Positions 44,253 through 52,375 of a stretch of 64,000 bases of DNA are shown here, piece after piece. The translations under genes were made by a program, and so were the position numbers. Positions within the stretch are counted from its first letter, which is position 1. The number at the start of each line of letters is the position of its first letter. Source of the DNA: Rhodospirillaceae bacterium SYSU D60007 (GTDB taxonomy: Bacteria > Pseudomonadota > Alphaproteobacteria > Reyranellales > Reyranellaceae). The DNA lies in contig QOCQ01000018.1 of NCBI GenBank assembly GCA_003574685.1, positions 1 through 64,000 of the forward strand, read 5' to 3'. Below the pieces are notes generated by a model. It saw only the letters and a list, made by a program, of their open reading frames with translations, was not told where the DNA came from and searched no databases.

Positions 44253-44388
44253 CCGGGAGCGCGCCACTCCGGTGGCGCATTGGCGGCGCGTCAGCGACCC
44301 CAAGCCTTGCGGCGGTTGCTGATGCGCGGCCGATGGCTGCCCTGCGCTTCGCTTCGGGCAGTGCGCCACTGGAGTGGCGCGCCCCCGG
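44253..44388. repeat. palindromic repeat, family E, copy 1
   Basis: CCGGGAGCGCGCCACTCC at the left is inverted as GGAGTGGCGCGCCCCCGG at the right, with inner GTGGCGCAT and GTGCGCCAC. It begins two bases before the LivM-like start on the minus strand, inside the importer operon. The second copy is at 51771. Confidence 0.88.
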
Positions 44389-44410
44389 CGAAGAGACATG
44401 ACCGTCACCC

Positions 44411-45670
44411 TCAGCACTCCTTGGGGTCGACCATTTCGGCCTTGCTGATGACCTCGTAGCGGGTCTTGCCGGCGTCGACCTTGCACTGCGCGACATACAT
44501 GTTCATCTTGCAGTGCATCTTGCCCGGCACCATTTCGGCGCCGCCGCCGGGGCCGTCGGCGATCTTGCCCTTGTCCATCGCCGCCGACACCGCCTCGCGC
44601 TTGAGATCGCCCTTGGTGGCGATCACCGCCGCCTCATAGAACTTCACGCCCCGATACATGCCCGTCGAGGCCGAGCCGGCCGTGAACAGGTACTTGGTGT
44701 CGGGGAACTTCTTCGCGTAGTCCGCCTGCAGCTTGTTGCCGAAGGGATCGTTCACCGCCTGGAAGTAGTCGAGGCAGCTATAGAGGCCCTCCATTTCGTG
44801 GGCGGGATGAAAGTTCAGCAGGTTCTCGTCGTAGTACACGCAGGCCAGCGTGCCGCCGTTCTTCTGGAAGCCGGACTCGTGCAACTGTTTCATGAATGGC
44901 TGCAGCCCGGGCGGGATGACGGTGTTGAACACGCAATCGACCTTGCCGTCACGGATCTTGCCGATGGTCGCGGAATATTCCGGCTGATCGAGCGGGTAGT
45001 ACTCCTCGAAGATAACCTCGGCACCGTTGGCCTCGATCACCTTGCGGGCGTACTTGTTGAGGAGCTGCGGCCAGACATAGTTGGCCGATGGCAGGGCGAA
45101 GCGCTTCTTGCCCAGCTTCTTGATGATGTAGGGGATCAGCTCGTCGCATTGCTGCGCCGGGGTCGGGCCGGTGCAATAGAGATGCTTCGTGCACTCCTGG
45201 CCTTCATAGAGCTGCGGGTAGATATAGAGCGTGCGGCCGCGGTTCACGATCGGATCCTTGATGGCCTGGCGCATCGCCGAGGTGATGCCGCCCAGCACGA
45301 CGTCCACCTTGCGTTCCTGGATCAGCTTGCGCACGTTGCCCACGGCGATCTTGGGATCGGATGCCGTGTCCTCCAGGTAGAGCTCGATCGGCTTGCCGAG
45401 GATGCCGCCGCCCTTGTTGATCTGCTCGACCGCGAACTGGGCTACCTGCCAGTTGGAATTGCCCGAAGGCGCGATCGCGCCGGTGATGTCGGTGGCGATG
45501 CCCATCTTGATCGCGCCGGCGGCATTGGCCCATTTGGGCCGCAGCATCCAGCCGCCCGAAGTACCGGCCACCCAGCCGGCGGCCGTGAGCGCGCTGGCGC
45601 CGCTCAGCAGGCGCCTCCTGCCGAGACCGCGCGCTGCCGTGCCGGACGCATCTTCGCCTGATTGTGTCAT
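44411..45670 (-). CDS. ABC transporter substrate-binding protein, UrtA/FmdD-like
   Basis: 419 residues from ATG 45670. A twin-arginine-like leader (GRRRLLSGASALTAAGW) and cleavage near ANA make it periplasmic. MGIATDITGAIAPSGNSNW and NKGGGILGKPIELYLEDTASDP open the binding fold. YPQLYEGQECTKHLYCTGPTPAQQ and YYPLDQPEYSATIGKI are close to UrtA-type urea and short-chain amide receptors and unlike LivJ. Several extra cysteines (for example C420 region PKEC) are present. It overlaps no gene and is two bases from the permease before it. Confidence 0.87.
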   Translation of the reverse strand: MTQSGEDASGTAARGLGRRRLLSGASALTAAGWVAGTSGGWMLRPKWANAAGAIKMGIATDITGAIAPSGNSNWQVAQFAVEQINKGGGILGKPIELYLEDTASDPKIAVGNVRKLIQERKVDVVLGGITSAMRQAIKDPIVNRGRTLYIYPQLYEGQECTKHLYCTGPTPAQQCDELIPYIIKKLGKKRFALPSANYVWPQLLNKYARKVIEANGAEVIFEEYYPLDQPEYSATIGKIRDGKVDCVFNTVIPPGLQPFMKQLHESGFQKNGGTLACVYYDENLLNFHPAHEMEGLYSCLDYFQAVNDPFGNKLQADYAKKFPDTKYLFTAGSASTGMYRGVKFYEAAVIATKGDLKREAVSAAMDKGKIADGPGGGAEMVPGKMHCKMNMYVAQCKVDAGKTRYEVISKAEMVDPKEC

Positions 45671-45672
45671 GA

Positions 45673-46530
45673 TCAGAGCCTCCCCTGGGTAATGAAGCCT
45701 TGCGGCCTGAACCGCACGATCGCCAGTGCGAGCACGAAAACCAGCGGATCGGCCAGCACCGGAATGACGAGCCATGGCAGGCCGGCGGCCGTGGCGCCGA
45801 CTGCCGCCGCGCCCAGCACCGGTCCCTCGAAGGTGCCGACGCCGCCCAGCATCACCGAGAGGAACGCCTGCACGAGAAAGCGCAAGCCGATATCGGCGGA
45901 GAGCTGGTAGAGCGGCACGATCAGCGCGCCGGCGAGGCCCGCCAGCGCCGAGCCGAAGGCGAAGGTCAGCGCATAGAGTTTCGGCGTGGCGATGCCGCAG
46001 CTTCGCGCCAGCGCCGGGTTCTCCAGCGAGCCGCGGATCTGAAGGCCGATCGAAGTGCGGGTCAGCATCAGCCAGCTTCCGGCGATGACCGCTGCCGTGA
46101 CCACGAGAATGACGGTGCGCCAGCTCGAGAAGTCGATGCCGCCCAGCGAATAGACGCCGGGCAGGGGTTCGGGAATCGATTTGTAGAGGCCGCCCAGCAG
46201 GCCGCGCACGGACTCGCGGATCACCAGCCCGATGGCATAGGTGCCCAGCATGGCGATGATGGGCGCGGCGTAGAAGCGCCGGATGACGGTGCGCTCCAGC
46301 ACCAGGCCGAACACCGCCAGCACCAGCGGCGCCGCAAGAATGCCGGTCCACACGGGCAGTCCCGATTCGTGGAACAAAAAGACCGTGTAGGCGCCCAGCA
46401 GGACGAACTCGCCGTGGGCAAAGTTGAAGATGCCCATCATGCTGGCGATGACGCCAAGGCCCAGCACGATCAGGACCATGACCGACGTGAATGCCAGGAT
46501 GTCGAAGACCAGCCTGACGACCTCGTCCAT
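45673..46530 (-). CDS. ABC transporter permease, LivH/UrtB-like
   Basis: 285 residues with about eight membrane helices. GVIASMMGIFNFAHGEFVLLGAYTVF is the classic LivH/UrtB motif, with RGSLENPALARSCGI as the conserved loop and LGGVGTFEGPVLGAAAVG near the end. It is the first gene of the importer-amidase operon. Its promoter should lie in the 431-base region upstream that carries the GGAGACA decamers. Confidence 0.9.
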   Translation of the reverse strand: MDEVVRLVFDILAFTSVMVLIVLGLGVIASMMGIFNFAHGEFVLLGAYTVFLFHESGLPVWTGILAAPLVLAVFGLVLERTVIRRFYAAPIIAMLGTYAIGLVIRESVRGLLGGLYKSIPEPLPGVYSLGGIDFSSWRTVILVVTAAVIAGSWLMLTRTSIGLQIRGSLENPALARSCGIATPKLYALTFAFGSALAGLAGALIVPLYQLSADIGLRFLVQAFLSVMLGGVGTFEGPVLGAAAVGATAAGLPWLVIPVLADPLVFVLALAIVRFRPQGFITQGRL

Positions 46531-46961
46531 TGCGTTCCCCCGCGCAAACGGAAGCCGTGCGTCCTTGGTTACGTGCGAGCAGGTCGCAAAGAGCGTGCCA
46601 CGCTAGACCCGCCGCCGTGTCCTTGTCGATAGAAGCCGCCGCTCATGGCGGCGATGCGCACGTCTCATGTGGACGAGCCCGCCGCCGCCTCTGCACGCCA
46701 TGCGCGTAGGTGCAGCGCAGCAAGACGATGGGAGACAGCCGGAGACAGATGGAAGCGACAGTTGGAGACAGGTGTAGACAGGTAGACACCGCAAATGGAG
46801 ACACCCGGAGACAGATTGAGACAGCGCGCCACGGCGCTGCTGTCATTCCTCGCTGCCCTCGGGATGACAGATGGCCCGACGGAGACGGATGGAGACACTC
46901 GGAGACACCTGGAGACATATTGAGACAGCTAGACACGGCAGTCCGGGGTTGACCGGCTACG
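46531..46961. promoter_or_regulatory. gene-free 431-base region upstream of the amide importer operon
   Basis: It lies between the importer operon start (46530) and the stop of the NDUFA9-like gene (46962). The part next to the operon is ordinary GC-rich DNA. The distal half holds the phased decamers listed separately, plus a small inverted repeat, CTGTCATTCC and GGGATGACAG, at about 46840-46870. Short frames exist here but none looks coding. Confidence 0.6.
46731..46935. repeat. helically phased GGAGACA decamer repeats
   Basis: GGAGACA or close variants (GGAGACG, TGAGACA, GTAGACA) recur about every ten bases. The first block runs from 46731 to 46823, with units at 46731, 46741, 46764, 46774, 46798, 46807 and 46817. 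The second has units at 46881, 46891, 46901, 46911, 46921 and about 46930. The blocks are split by a small inverted repeat. Spacing of one helical turn puts every unit on the same DNA face, as in operator arrays or intrinsically bent DNA. Confidence 0.8.
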
Positions 46962-47903
46962 TCAGTGGCGCCGCGAATCGCGGATCTCGCGGATGGTCGG
47001 CCGCAGGTCGAGCGGCACGATGCCGAGCGACTCAAGGCCGGGCAGCGCCCCCGACGCCACGTTGTCGATCTCCATCAGCTCGATCTGGCTGCGCGTGACG
47101 GGCGGTGCGGGCAGCAGGGAGAGCGCGCCGGCGAGACCGAACCACAACCCGTAGGGCATCTCCACCAGTCGCGGCCGCACGCCGATTTCGGCCGCCACCA
47201 GCCGCAACAGGTCGGCGTAGCTCAGCGTCTGCGGACCGCCGATCTCGTAGGTCCGGCCGGCCGCCGCCGCGTCCTGCAGCATGGCCGCGATCGCCTCGCC
47301 GACATTTTCGACGTGCACGGGCTGCAGCAGCGTCTCGCCCTTGCCGAACATGGGATAGACCGGCAGGACCCGCAGCAGGCCGATGATCGTGTTGAGGAAG
47401 CCGTCGTCCGGCCCGAACATGACGGCCGAACGCAGGATCGTCGCGCCGGGCATGGCCTCGCGAACCGCCGCTTCGCCCAGACCGCGCGCCCTGATGTAGG
47501 CGGAGCCAGATTGCGGGTCAGCGCCGATCCCTGACATATGCACCAGACGGTCGATGCCCTGCTCGCGCGCAAGCTGCGCGATTCGCCGCGCCGCCTCCAC
47601 GTGCACGGCACGGAACGTGTCGCGGCCATGCTCGGTGTACAGGCTCACGGCGTTCACGACGCCGGCCGCGCCGGCCAGCGCCTCGGCGACACGGCGCGGG
47701 TCATGCACATCGACATCCGCGGACTCCACATACGGCCGTTCCGCGGCGAACAGCTCCAGCGCTTCGACGGCATGCCGCGTCGCGATCCGCACCGCAAAGC
47801 CGCGCCGCACCAGGTGGCGCACCGCGCGCCGCCCAAGAAAGCCGCTGCCGCCAAACACCGTGATGCGCGGCCTTGGTCCGGATTCTGCGGAAGCGGCTGC
47901 CAT
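46962..47903 (-). CDS. complex I NDUFA9-family NAD(P)-binding protein
   Basis: 313 residues, atypical extended SDR. The nucleotide-binding ITVFGGSGFLGRRAVRHLVRRGF is at residues 14-36, followed by VVNAVSLYTEHGRDTFRAVHVEAARRIA and RSAVMFGPDDGFLN, features of NDUFA9-like proteins common in alphaproteobacteria. The catalytic Y-x-x-x-K is not kept in usable form, as in NDUFA9. It may bind NADPH in or near complex I or act in quinone metabolism. Its upstream gap holds repeat D1. Confidence 0.87.
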   Translation of the reverse strand: MAAASAESGPRPRITVFGGSGFLGRRAVRHLVRRGFAVRIATRHAVEALELFAAERPYVESADVDVHDPRRVAEALAGAAGVVNAVSLYTEHGRDTFRAVHVEAARRIAQLAREQGIDRLVHMSGIGADPQSGSAYIRARGLGEAAVREAMPGATILRSAVMFGPDDGFLNTIIGLLRVLPVYPMFGKGETLLQPVHVENVGEAIAAMLQDAAAAGRTYEIGGPQTLSYADLLRLVAAEIGVRPRLVEMPYGLWFGLAGALSLLPAPPVTRSQIELMEIDNVASGALPGLESLGIVPLDLRPTIREIRDSRRH

Positions 47904-47966
47904 GGGCGTCGGTCAGTTCATGCTGACATGTACACGGAAGTCTTATGGAAATCAAGGAATTTCATG

Positions 47967-48119
47967 CCTTCTCCCCGCGCAGGCGGGAAGAAGGTGGCGC
48001 GCAGCGCCGGATGAGGGGCTTCACGGCGCCGCAACAAGCACGACGGCGTCATGGGGAGACGCCGCGAAGCCCCTCATCCGCCCTTCGGGCACCTTCTCCC
48101 CGCCTTCGCGGGGAGAAGG
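47967..48119. repeat. palindromic repeat, family D, copy 1
   Basis: CCTTCTCCCCGCGCAGGCGG at the left and CCGCCTTCGCGGGGAGAAGG in essence at the right are inverted, as are GATGAGGGGCTTC and GAAGCCCCTCATC. It lies between the NDUFA9-like and zinc-ribbon genes. The second copy is at 60725. Confidence 0.9.
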
Positions 48120-48136
48120 AGAAGAGGTCGATGAAG

Positions 48137-48370
48137 TCACGCGCGGTCGCGCAGGTCGCGGACGCCCTCCGAAGAGGCGCAGTGGGCGCAGCAATACATC
48201 TTGCTGTCCTTCTCCAGGCCGTGGCCGATGATCGGACAGTTGCAATGCGCGCAGCGTGGCGCCGCGGCCTGGATGGCGCATTCGAAGCTGTCGAAGGTCC
48301 AGGTCCGTCCCTGTGCCATCACCTGGAAGGACTTGTCGTAGTCATTGCCGCATTGATCGCAACGTGCCAT
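48137..48370 (-). CDS. small zinc-ribbon protein, 77 aa
   Basis: Starts MARCDQCGNDYDKSF at ATG 48370. Four pairs of cysteines are visible: CDQC (4, 7), a lone C in FECAIQ, CAHCNC (40-45) and CCAHC (61-65), so two zinc-binding sites are likely. The spacing resembles TRASH/MYM-type or rubredoxin-like knuckles. The frame is open upstream to 48622 but without homology. Similar short cysteine-rich proteins are common in actinobacteria and alphaproteobacteria; no function is known. It is divergent from the SCP2-like gene. Confidence 0.75.
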   Translation of the reverse strand: MARCDQCGNDYDKSFQVMAQGRTWTFDSFECAIQAAAPRCAHCNCPIIGHGLEKDSKMYCCAHCASSEGVRDLRDRA

Positions 48371-48508
48371 GGCATGGCTCCACCGGTTTGAGGTGCCTGT
48401 CGTCCAACGGCTGCCCGCAGTGCCGGGTTCCCCTGCGACCCTGTCCTGCGGCGGACGGGGTTGCGAGCACGGCCGGGCTGCTGTTACTGGCCTGCGGCGG
48501 AGGGGAGC

Positions 48509-48877
48509 ATGCTCGATCGACTGCCCGACCTGGTGAACGGCAATGCCGCGCTGGTGCGCCGCGGCCGGCATCTCGACACGACCTTCCTCGTCGAGGTCGG
48601 CACGCAGGCCTGGCTGGTGCATGTACGCCAGGGCCGTATCGCGCGGGTCGAGAAGGGGCCGTTCCGCATGGCGTCGTGGTCCTTCGCGCTGCGCGGAACG
48701 GCCGAGGGCTGGGCCAAGTTCTGGCAGCCCGTGCCGCCGCCTTACTACCAGGATCTGTTCGGCCTGTTGCGGCAGAACGAGCTCAGATTCGAAGGCGACC
48801 TGCTGCCGCTCTGGGCCAACATCCTCTACATCAAGGGCGTGATGGGCGCCTTGCGCGGCAATCGGGGGGCGGCATGA
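48509..48877 (+). CDS. SCP2-like hypothetical protein, 122 aa
   Basis: ATG 48509 follows AGGGGAG. A curved-sheet pattern (TTFLVEVGTQAWLVHVRQGRIARVEKGP then WSFALRGTAEGWAKFWQP) resembles sterol-carrier-protein-2 folds, which bind lipids or hydrophobic ligands. The C-terminal LWANILYIKGVMGALRG is an amphipathic helix. The stop overlaps the start of an alpha/beta hydrolase (ATGA), so the two are translated together, perhaps as a binding protein and an enzyme for one lipophilic compound. That functional link is inference. Confidence 0.65.
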   Translation: MLDRLPDLVNGNAALVRRGRHLDTTFLVEVGTQAWLVHVRQGRIARVEKGPFRMASWSFALRGTAEGWAKFWQPVPPPYYQDLFGLLRQNELRFEGDLLPLWANILYIKGVMGALRGNRGAA

Positions 48878-49725
48878 GCGCCGATTTCGAACCGGTCATC
48901 GGCCGTTACCTGCGCTTTGCGTTTCAGGGCCAGACCTACCGTCTGTATGTCGAGGAGGCGGGGCAGGGGATTCCGCTGCTCTGCCTGCATACGGCCGGCT
49001 CGGATTCGCGGCAGTACCGGGCGCTGATGAACGACGAGGCCATCACGCAGCGCTTTCGCGTCATCGCCTTCGATCTGCCGTGGCATGGCAAGTCCTCGCC
49101 GCCGGCCGGCTGGCACGAGACCGAATACAGGCTCACACGCGATTTCTATATCGACATCATCGTCGCCGTGGCCGATGCGCTGGAGCTCGATCGGCCGGTG
49201 GTGATGGGCTGCTCCATCGGCGGGCGCGTCGTTCTCGGGCTGGCTGCCGACCATGCCGCAAGATTCCGCGCCATCATCGGGCTTCAGTCCTCGGCCACGC
49301 CCAGCGCGTATTACGACATCTCCTGGCTCGACCGGCCGGGCGTGGATCACAGCGAGGCCGCGGTCGGCGCGGTCTCGGGGCTGATGGCGCCGATGAGTCC
49401 TGATGCGGAGCGCTGGGAGACGCTGTGGCACTACATGCAGGGCGGCCCGGGCGTGTTCCATGGCGATTTGCACTTCTACACGGTAGACGGCGATCTGCTG
49501 GACCGGCTGGCGCGCATCGACACGTCCAGATGTCCGCTCTATCTGCTGACGGGCGAATACGACTATTCCTGCAAGCCGGAGTACACGCTGGAGGTCGGCA
49601 AGGCCGTGCCGGGCGCGAAGATCACGATCATGAGAGGCCTCGGCCACTTCCCCATGAGCGAAAACCCGCCGCTGTTCCGCAACTTCATCCTCCCCGTCCT
49701 CGACGAGATCGCACGGCCAGGCTGA
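48874..49725 (+). CDS. alpha/beta hydrolase
   Basis: 283 residues from ATG 48874. The core motif GCSIGGRVVLGLA supplies the nucleophile Ser at the elbow (Gly-x-Ser-x-Gly, near residue 112). PLLCLHTAGSDSRQYR forms the oxyanion region, and LLTGEYDYSC and GLGHFPMSENP supply the acid and His. It is cytoplasmic with no signal peptide. Coupled to the SCP2-like gene by a four-base overlap. Esterase, lactonase or C-C hydrolase activity are all possible. Confidence 0.87.
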   Translation: MSADFEPVIGRYLRFAFQGQTYRLYVEEAGQGIPLLCLHTAGSDSRQYRALMNDEAITQRFRVIAFDLPWHGKSSPPAGWHETEYRLTRDFYIDIIVAVADALELDRPVVMGCSIGGRVVLGLAADHAARFRAIIGLQSSATPSAYYDISWLDRPGVDHSEAAVGAVSGLMAPMSPDAERWETLWHYMQGGPGVFHGDLHFYTVDGDLLDRLARIDTSRCPLYLLTGEYDYSCKPEYTLEVGKAVPGAKITIMRGLGHFPMSENPPLFRNFILPVLDEIARPG

Positions 49726-49763
49726 TGGTGTCTCACCGCAGGGCGTTCGCATCCGGGCAACGA

Positions 49764-49886
49764 CCTTCCCCCGGAGGGGGAAGGTGCCCGAAGGGCGGAA
49801 GGGGGATGTCTCAACACGCGCCGCCGTGCTTGTTGAGGCATCCCCCTTCCGGCGCTGGCGCGCCACCTTCCCCCTCCGGGGGAAGG
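49764..49886. repeat. palindromic repeat, family C, copy 3
   Basis: The same self-complementary ends and inverted GGAAGGGGGAT/ATCCCCCTTCC pair as copy 1. It lies between the hydrolase gene and the first EamA gene, 20 bases before that start. Confidence 0.9.
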
Positions 49887-49905
49887 TTTCTGATGACCGG
49901 CGACC

Positions 49906-50835
49906 ATGGCTGAACGCGTCTCGCGCTCAGCGCTGCTGTGGTCCAGCGCCGGGCTGATGTTCACGGCGCTGATCTGGGGAACCATGACGCCGCTGCTGAA
50001 GGTCCTGACCGAGGTCATGGATCTGTGGTTGCTGGCGGCGCTGCGCTATGTGCTGGGCCTGCCAATCCTCGGCCTGTGCCTGCTGCTGGTGGCGGCGCCG
50101 CGCAAGACTCCGCGTCCGATGAACCCCGGGCAGCTCGCGATCCTCGGGCTGGCGATGACGGCGTTCTCGGTGCTCTACACCATCGGCGTGCGCCATTCGC
50201 ATCCCGTCACCGCCACCATCGTGCTGAATTTCGGGCCGGTGATTTCCGCGGTGATGGCACGCGTCATGCTGGGCACGCGCGTGGCGCCGGGCTTTCCCGT
50301 CGCGCTGGGGCTGGCGCTGGCGGGCGGGCTGCTGGTGATCTGGGGAACACCCGGCGCGCAGGAGCGGGGGCTGGGGCTGGAAGGCGGCGAGCCGCTGCTG
50401 GTGATCGCGCAGATCTGCTGGCAGTGGTACTCGATCCGCGCGCAGCAATGGCTGGGAGATCGCGGCCAGATCGGGCTCAGCACCATCACCTCGGCGGTCG
50501 CGGCCCTGTGGATGGCCGCGGGCTACCTGGCGCTATGGGGCGCCGGCATCGCCGGTGGTCCGCCGGGGTCACTCGTGTGGCATCACGTGATCTATCTGGT
50601 GTGGATCTGTGTCTTTGGCGTCGCGGTCGCCATCGTGCTGTGGAACGTGGGCGTCAGCCGCGTCGGCCTGCCGGTGGCATCGCTGCACATGAACGCCACG
50701 CCGGTGTTCGCCGTGCTGACCGCGGCGGCGATCGGCCTGCCGCCCACCGGTCTTCAGATCGCCGGCGGCGTGCTGGTGCTGAGCGGCATTGTCTACATGC
50801 AGGCGCTGCAGTTCTGGCGCGGGAGAACGGCGTGA
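49906..50835 (+). CDS. EamA-family (DMT) transporter, first of a pair
   Basis: 309 residues with ten membrane helices in two EamA halves (for example LMFTALIWGTMTPLLKVL and GVSRVGLPVASLHMNATPVFAVLTAA). DMT proteins export metabolites such as amino acids or nucleosides. The stop overlaps the GTG start of a second EamA gene (GTGA), so both are made from one mRNA. Whether they form a heterodimer is unknown. The protein opens MAERVSRSALLWSSAG. Confidence 0.87.
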   Translation: MAERVSRSALLWSSAGLMFTALIWGTMTPLLKVLTEVMDLWLLAALRYVLGLPILGLCLLLVAAPRKTPRPMNPGQLAILGLAMTAFSVLYTIGVRHSHPVTATIVLNFGPVISAVMARVMLGTRVAPGFPVALGLALAGGLLVIWGTPGAQERGLGLEGGEPLLVIAQICWQWYSIRAQQWLGDRGQIGLSTITSAVAALWMAAGYLALWGAGIAGGPPGSLVWHHVIYLVWICVFGVAVAIVLWNVGVSRVGLPVASLHMNATPVFAVLTAAAIGLPPTGLQIAGGVLVLSGIVYMQALQFWRGRTA

Positions 50836-51767
50836 CGGTCGAGGTCGGCACTGCGGCCGAGCAGGCGCGCCGCGCGGCGTGGACGGGCCTTGCCGCGTTC
50901 CTGGTCACCTCGCTGTTCTGGGGCGCCAATCTGCCGCTGACGGCGGTGCTGCTGCGCACCTTCGATCCCTACTGGCTCACGCCGTGGCGGCTGCTGCTGG
51001 CGGCCATCGTGCTGGGCGCGGTGGTGTGGCTCACGGAAGGACGGGCTGCGCTGCGCATCGGACTGTCATGGCCGCGCTTCTGGCTGCTCAGCCTCTCGAT
51101 CAGCCTGTTCTTCACCGACTACGTGCTGGCGCTGCGCTACACCAACACCATCACCGCCGCCGCCGTGATGGCGGGCGCACCGATCTATGCCGTCATCACG
51201 CTGTGGCTGATCACCGGCACGCGGCCGGAGCGCGGTTTCGGTGTGGCGCTGGTGCTGACGCTGATCGGCAGCGCGATCACCATCTATGGCCAGGCCGGCG
51301 GCACAGGCGGGCTGGTGCTGCAGGGCGGTGAAGTACTGGTGGTGCTCAGCATCGTGCTGTGGACGGTGTACTCCATCCTCGCCCAACGCTGGTTCGCGGC
51401 GCGGACCAGCCAGTTGCGGCGCGCCTACACGGCCTCGCTGGGCTCGGTGGTATGGCTGTTCCTGTTCTGGGGCATCAGCCGCATCACGGGGCTTGCCGGG
51501 CCGCCGAATGTGTCGCCGGACGGCGAGGCCATTCTCTGGGTGGTGCTCACCGCCGTGTTCGCGACGGCGCTGGGCAACTTCACCTGGAACATCGGCGTCA
51601 GCCGGCTGGGCATCGCCATGGGCTCGCTGTGGCAGAACGCCGTGCCGGTCTTCGGCGTGCTGATCGCGATGCTGTTCGGCATCTATCCGCAGCCCGAGCA
51701 GATCGCGGGCGGCATCCTCGTCATGGCCGGCGCCCTCTACATGCAATGGCGCCGCCTGTCGCGTTGA
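50832..51767 (+). CDS. EamA-family (DMT) transporter, second of a pair
   Basis: 311 residues from a GTG at 50832, overlapping the preceding stop. It has ten membrane helices with the same two-half layout (FLVTSLFWGANLPLTAVLL and GVSRLGIAMGSLWQNAVPVFGVLIAM). It is clearly related to, but well diverged from, the preceding gene. The GTG overlap implies coupled translation. Repeat E2 begins three bases after its stop and may end the transcript. Confidence 0.87.
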   Translation: MTVEVGTAAEQARRAAWTGLAAFLVTSLFWGANLPLTAVLLRTFDPYWLTPWRLLLAAIVLGAVVWLTEGRAALRIGLSWPRFWLLSLSISLFFTDYVLALRYTNTITAAAVMAGAPIYAVITLWLITGTRPERGFGVALVLTLIGSAITIYGQAGGTGGLVLQGGEVLVVLSIVLWTVYSILAQRWFAARTSQLRRAYTASLGSVVWLFLFWGISRITGLAGPPNVSPDGEAILWVVLTAVFATALGNFTWNIGVSRLGIAMGSLWQNAVPVFGVLIAMLFGIYPQPEQIAGGILVMAGALYMQWRRLSR

Positions 51768-51770
51768 TTG

Positions 51771-51887
51771 CTGGGAGCGCGCCACTCCAGTGGCGCATTG
51801 GCGAATCGCCAGCGAAGCCAAAGCTGCAGCAGGACTGCCCTTCGCTTTCGCTCCGGGCAGGGCGCCACTGGAGTGGCGCGCTCCCGG
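51771..51887. repeat. palindromic repeat, family E, copy 2
   Basis: CTGGGAGCGCGCCACTCC is inverted as GGAGTGGCGCGCTCCCGG. The inner stems match those of copy 1 at 44253, while the loop differs. It starts three bases after the EamA stop codon. Confidence 0.88.
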
Positions 51888-51940
51888 CGGGGCTGCCGAA
51901 ATCGTTTTACTTCTCAAAAAGGCTGCGTAGGGTGCGCGCG

Positions 51941-52375
51941 ATGATGTCGGACCAACCGGCTGTTGCAGGATGCCGCTGGGTGGAGCTGCGGGGGGCCAGC
52001 GATCCGCGCGGCAGCATCAATTTTGTGGAAACGGGAACCGATCTCGATTTCCCGCTGCGCCGCGCCTTCTGGATCCACGGCGTGCCGGCAGGCCAGAACC
52101 GCGGCCATCATGCGCATCGCGCGTCGCGGCTGCTCCTGATCGCGCTGGCGGGCGGCGTCGACCTGCTGCTCGATGACGGGCGGCAGCGTGCCACCGTTCG
52201 CCTCGACCGGCCTGACCGTGGCATGCTGGTCGAGCCATGGGTCTGGCACGAGCTGCACGCCTTCGCACCGCATACCGTGGCGCTGGTGCTGGCATCCACC
52301 GGCTACGAGGAAGCGGATTACATCCGCGACTACGCCACCTTCCGGCGCGAGATCGGAGCACGAGAGCGGCCATGA
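51941..52375 (+). CDS. fdtA: FdtA/QdtA-like cupin, dTDP-6-deoxyhexose 3,4-ketoisomerase
   Basis: 144 residues from ATG 51941 (or 51944). The family motif RGHHAHR (H56, H57, H59) lies in a single cupin barrel. RGSINFVE, the strand-rich core and VWHELHAF are typical of sugar 3,4-ketoisomerases. It converts dTDP-4-keto-6-deoxyglucose to the 3-keto form for the aminotransferase encoded next; the two genes overlap (ATGA). RmlB, which makes the substrate, is encoded about 3 kb downstream on the other strand. Confidence 0.85.
   Translation: MMSDQPAVAGCRWVELRGASDPRGSINFVETGTDLDFPLRRAFWIHGVPAGQNRGHHAHRASRLLLIALAGGVDLLLDDGRQRATVRLDRPDRGMLVEPWVWHELHAFAPHTVALVLASTGYEEADYIRDYATFRREIGARERP

Noticed and set aside
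46731-46935. CRISPR array
   Set aside because: Units are only seven bases with three-base spacing and there are no unique spacers of 25-40 bases, so it is not a CRISPR array.
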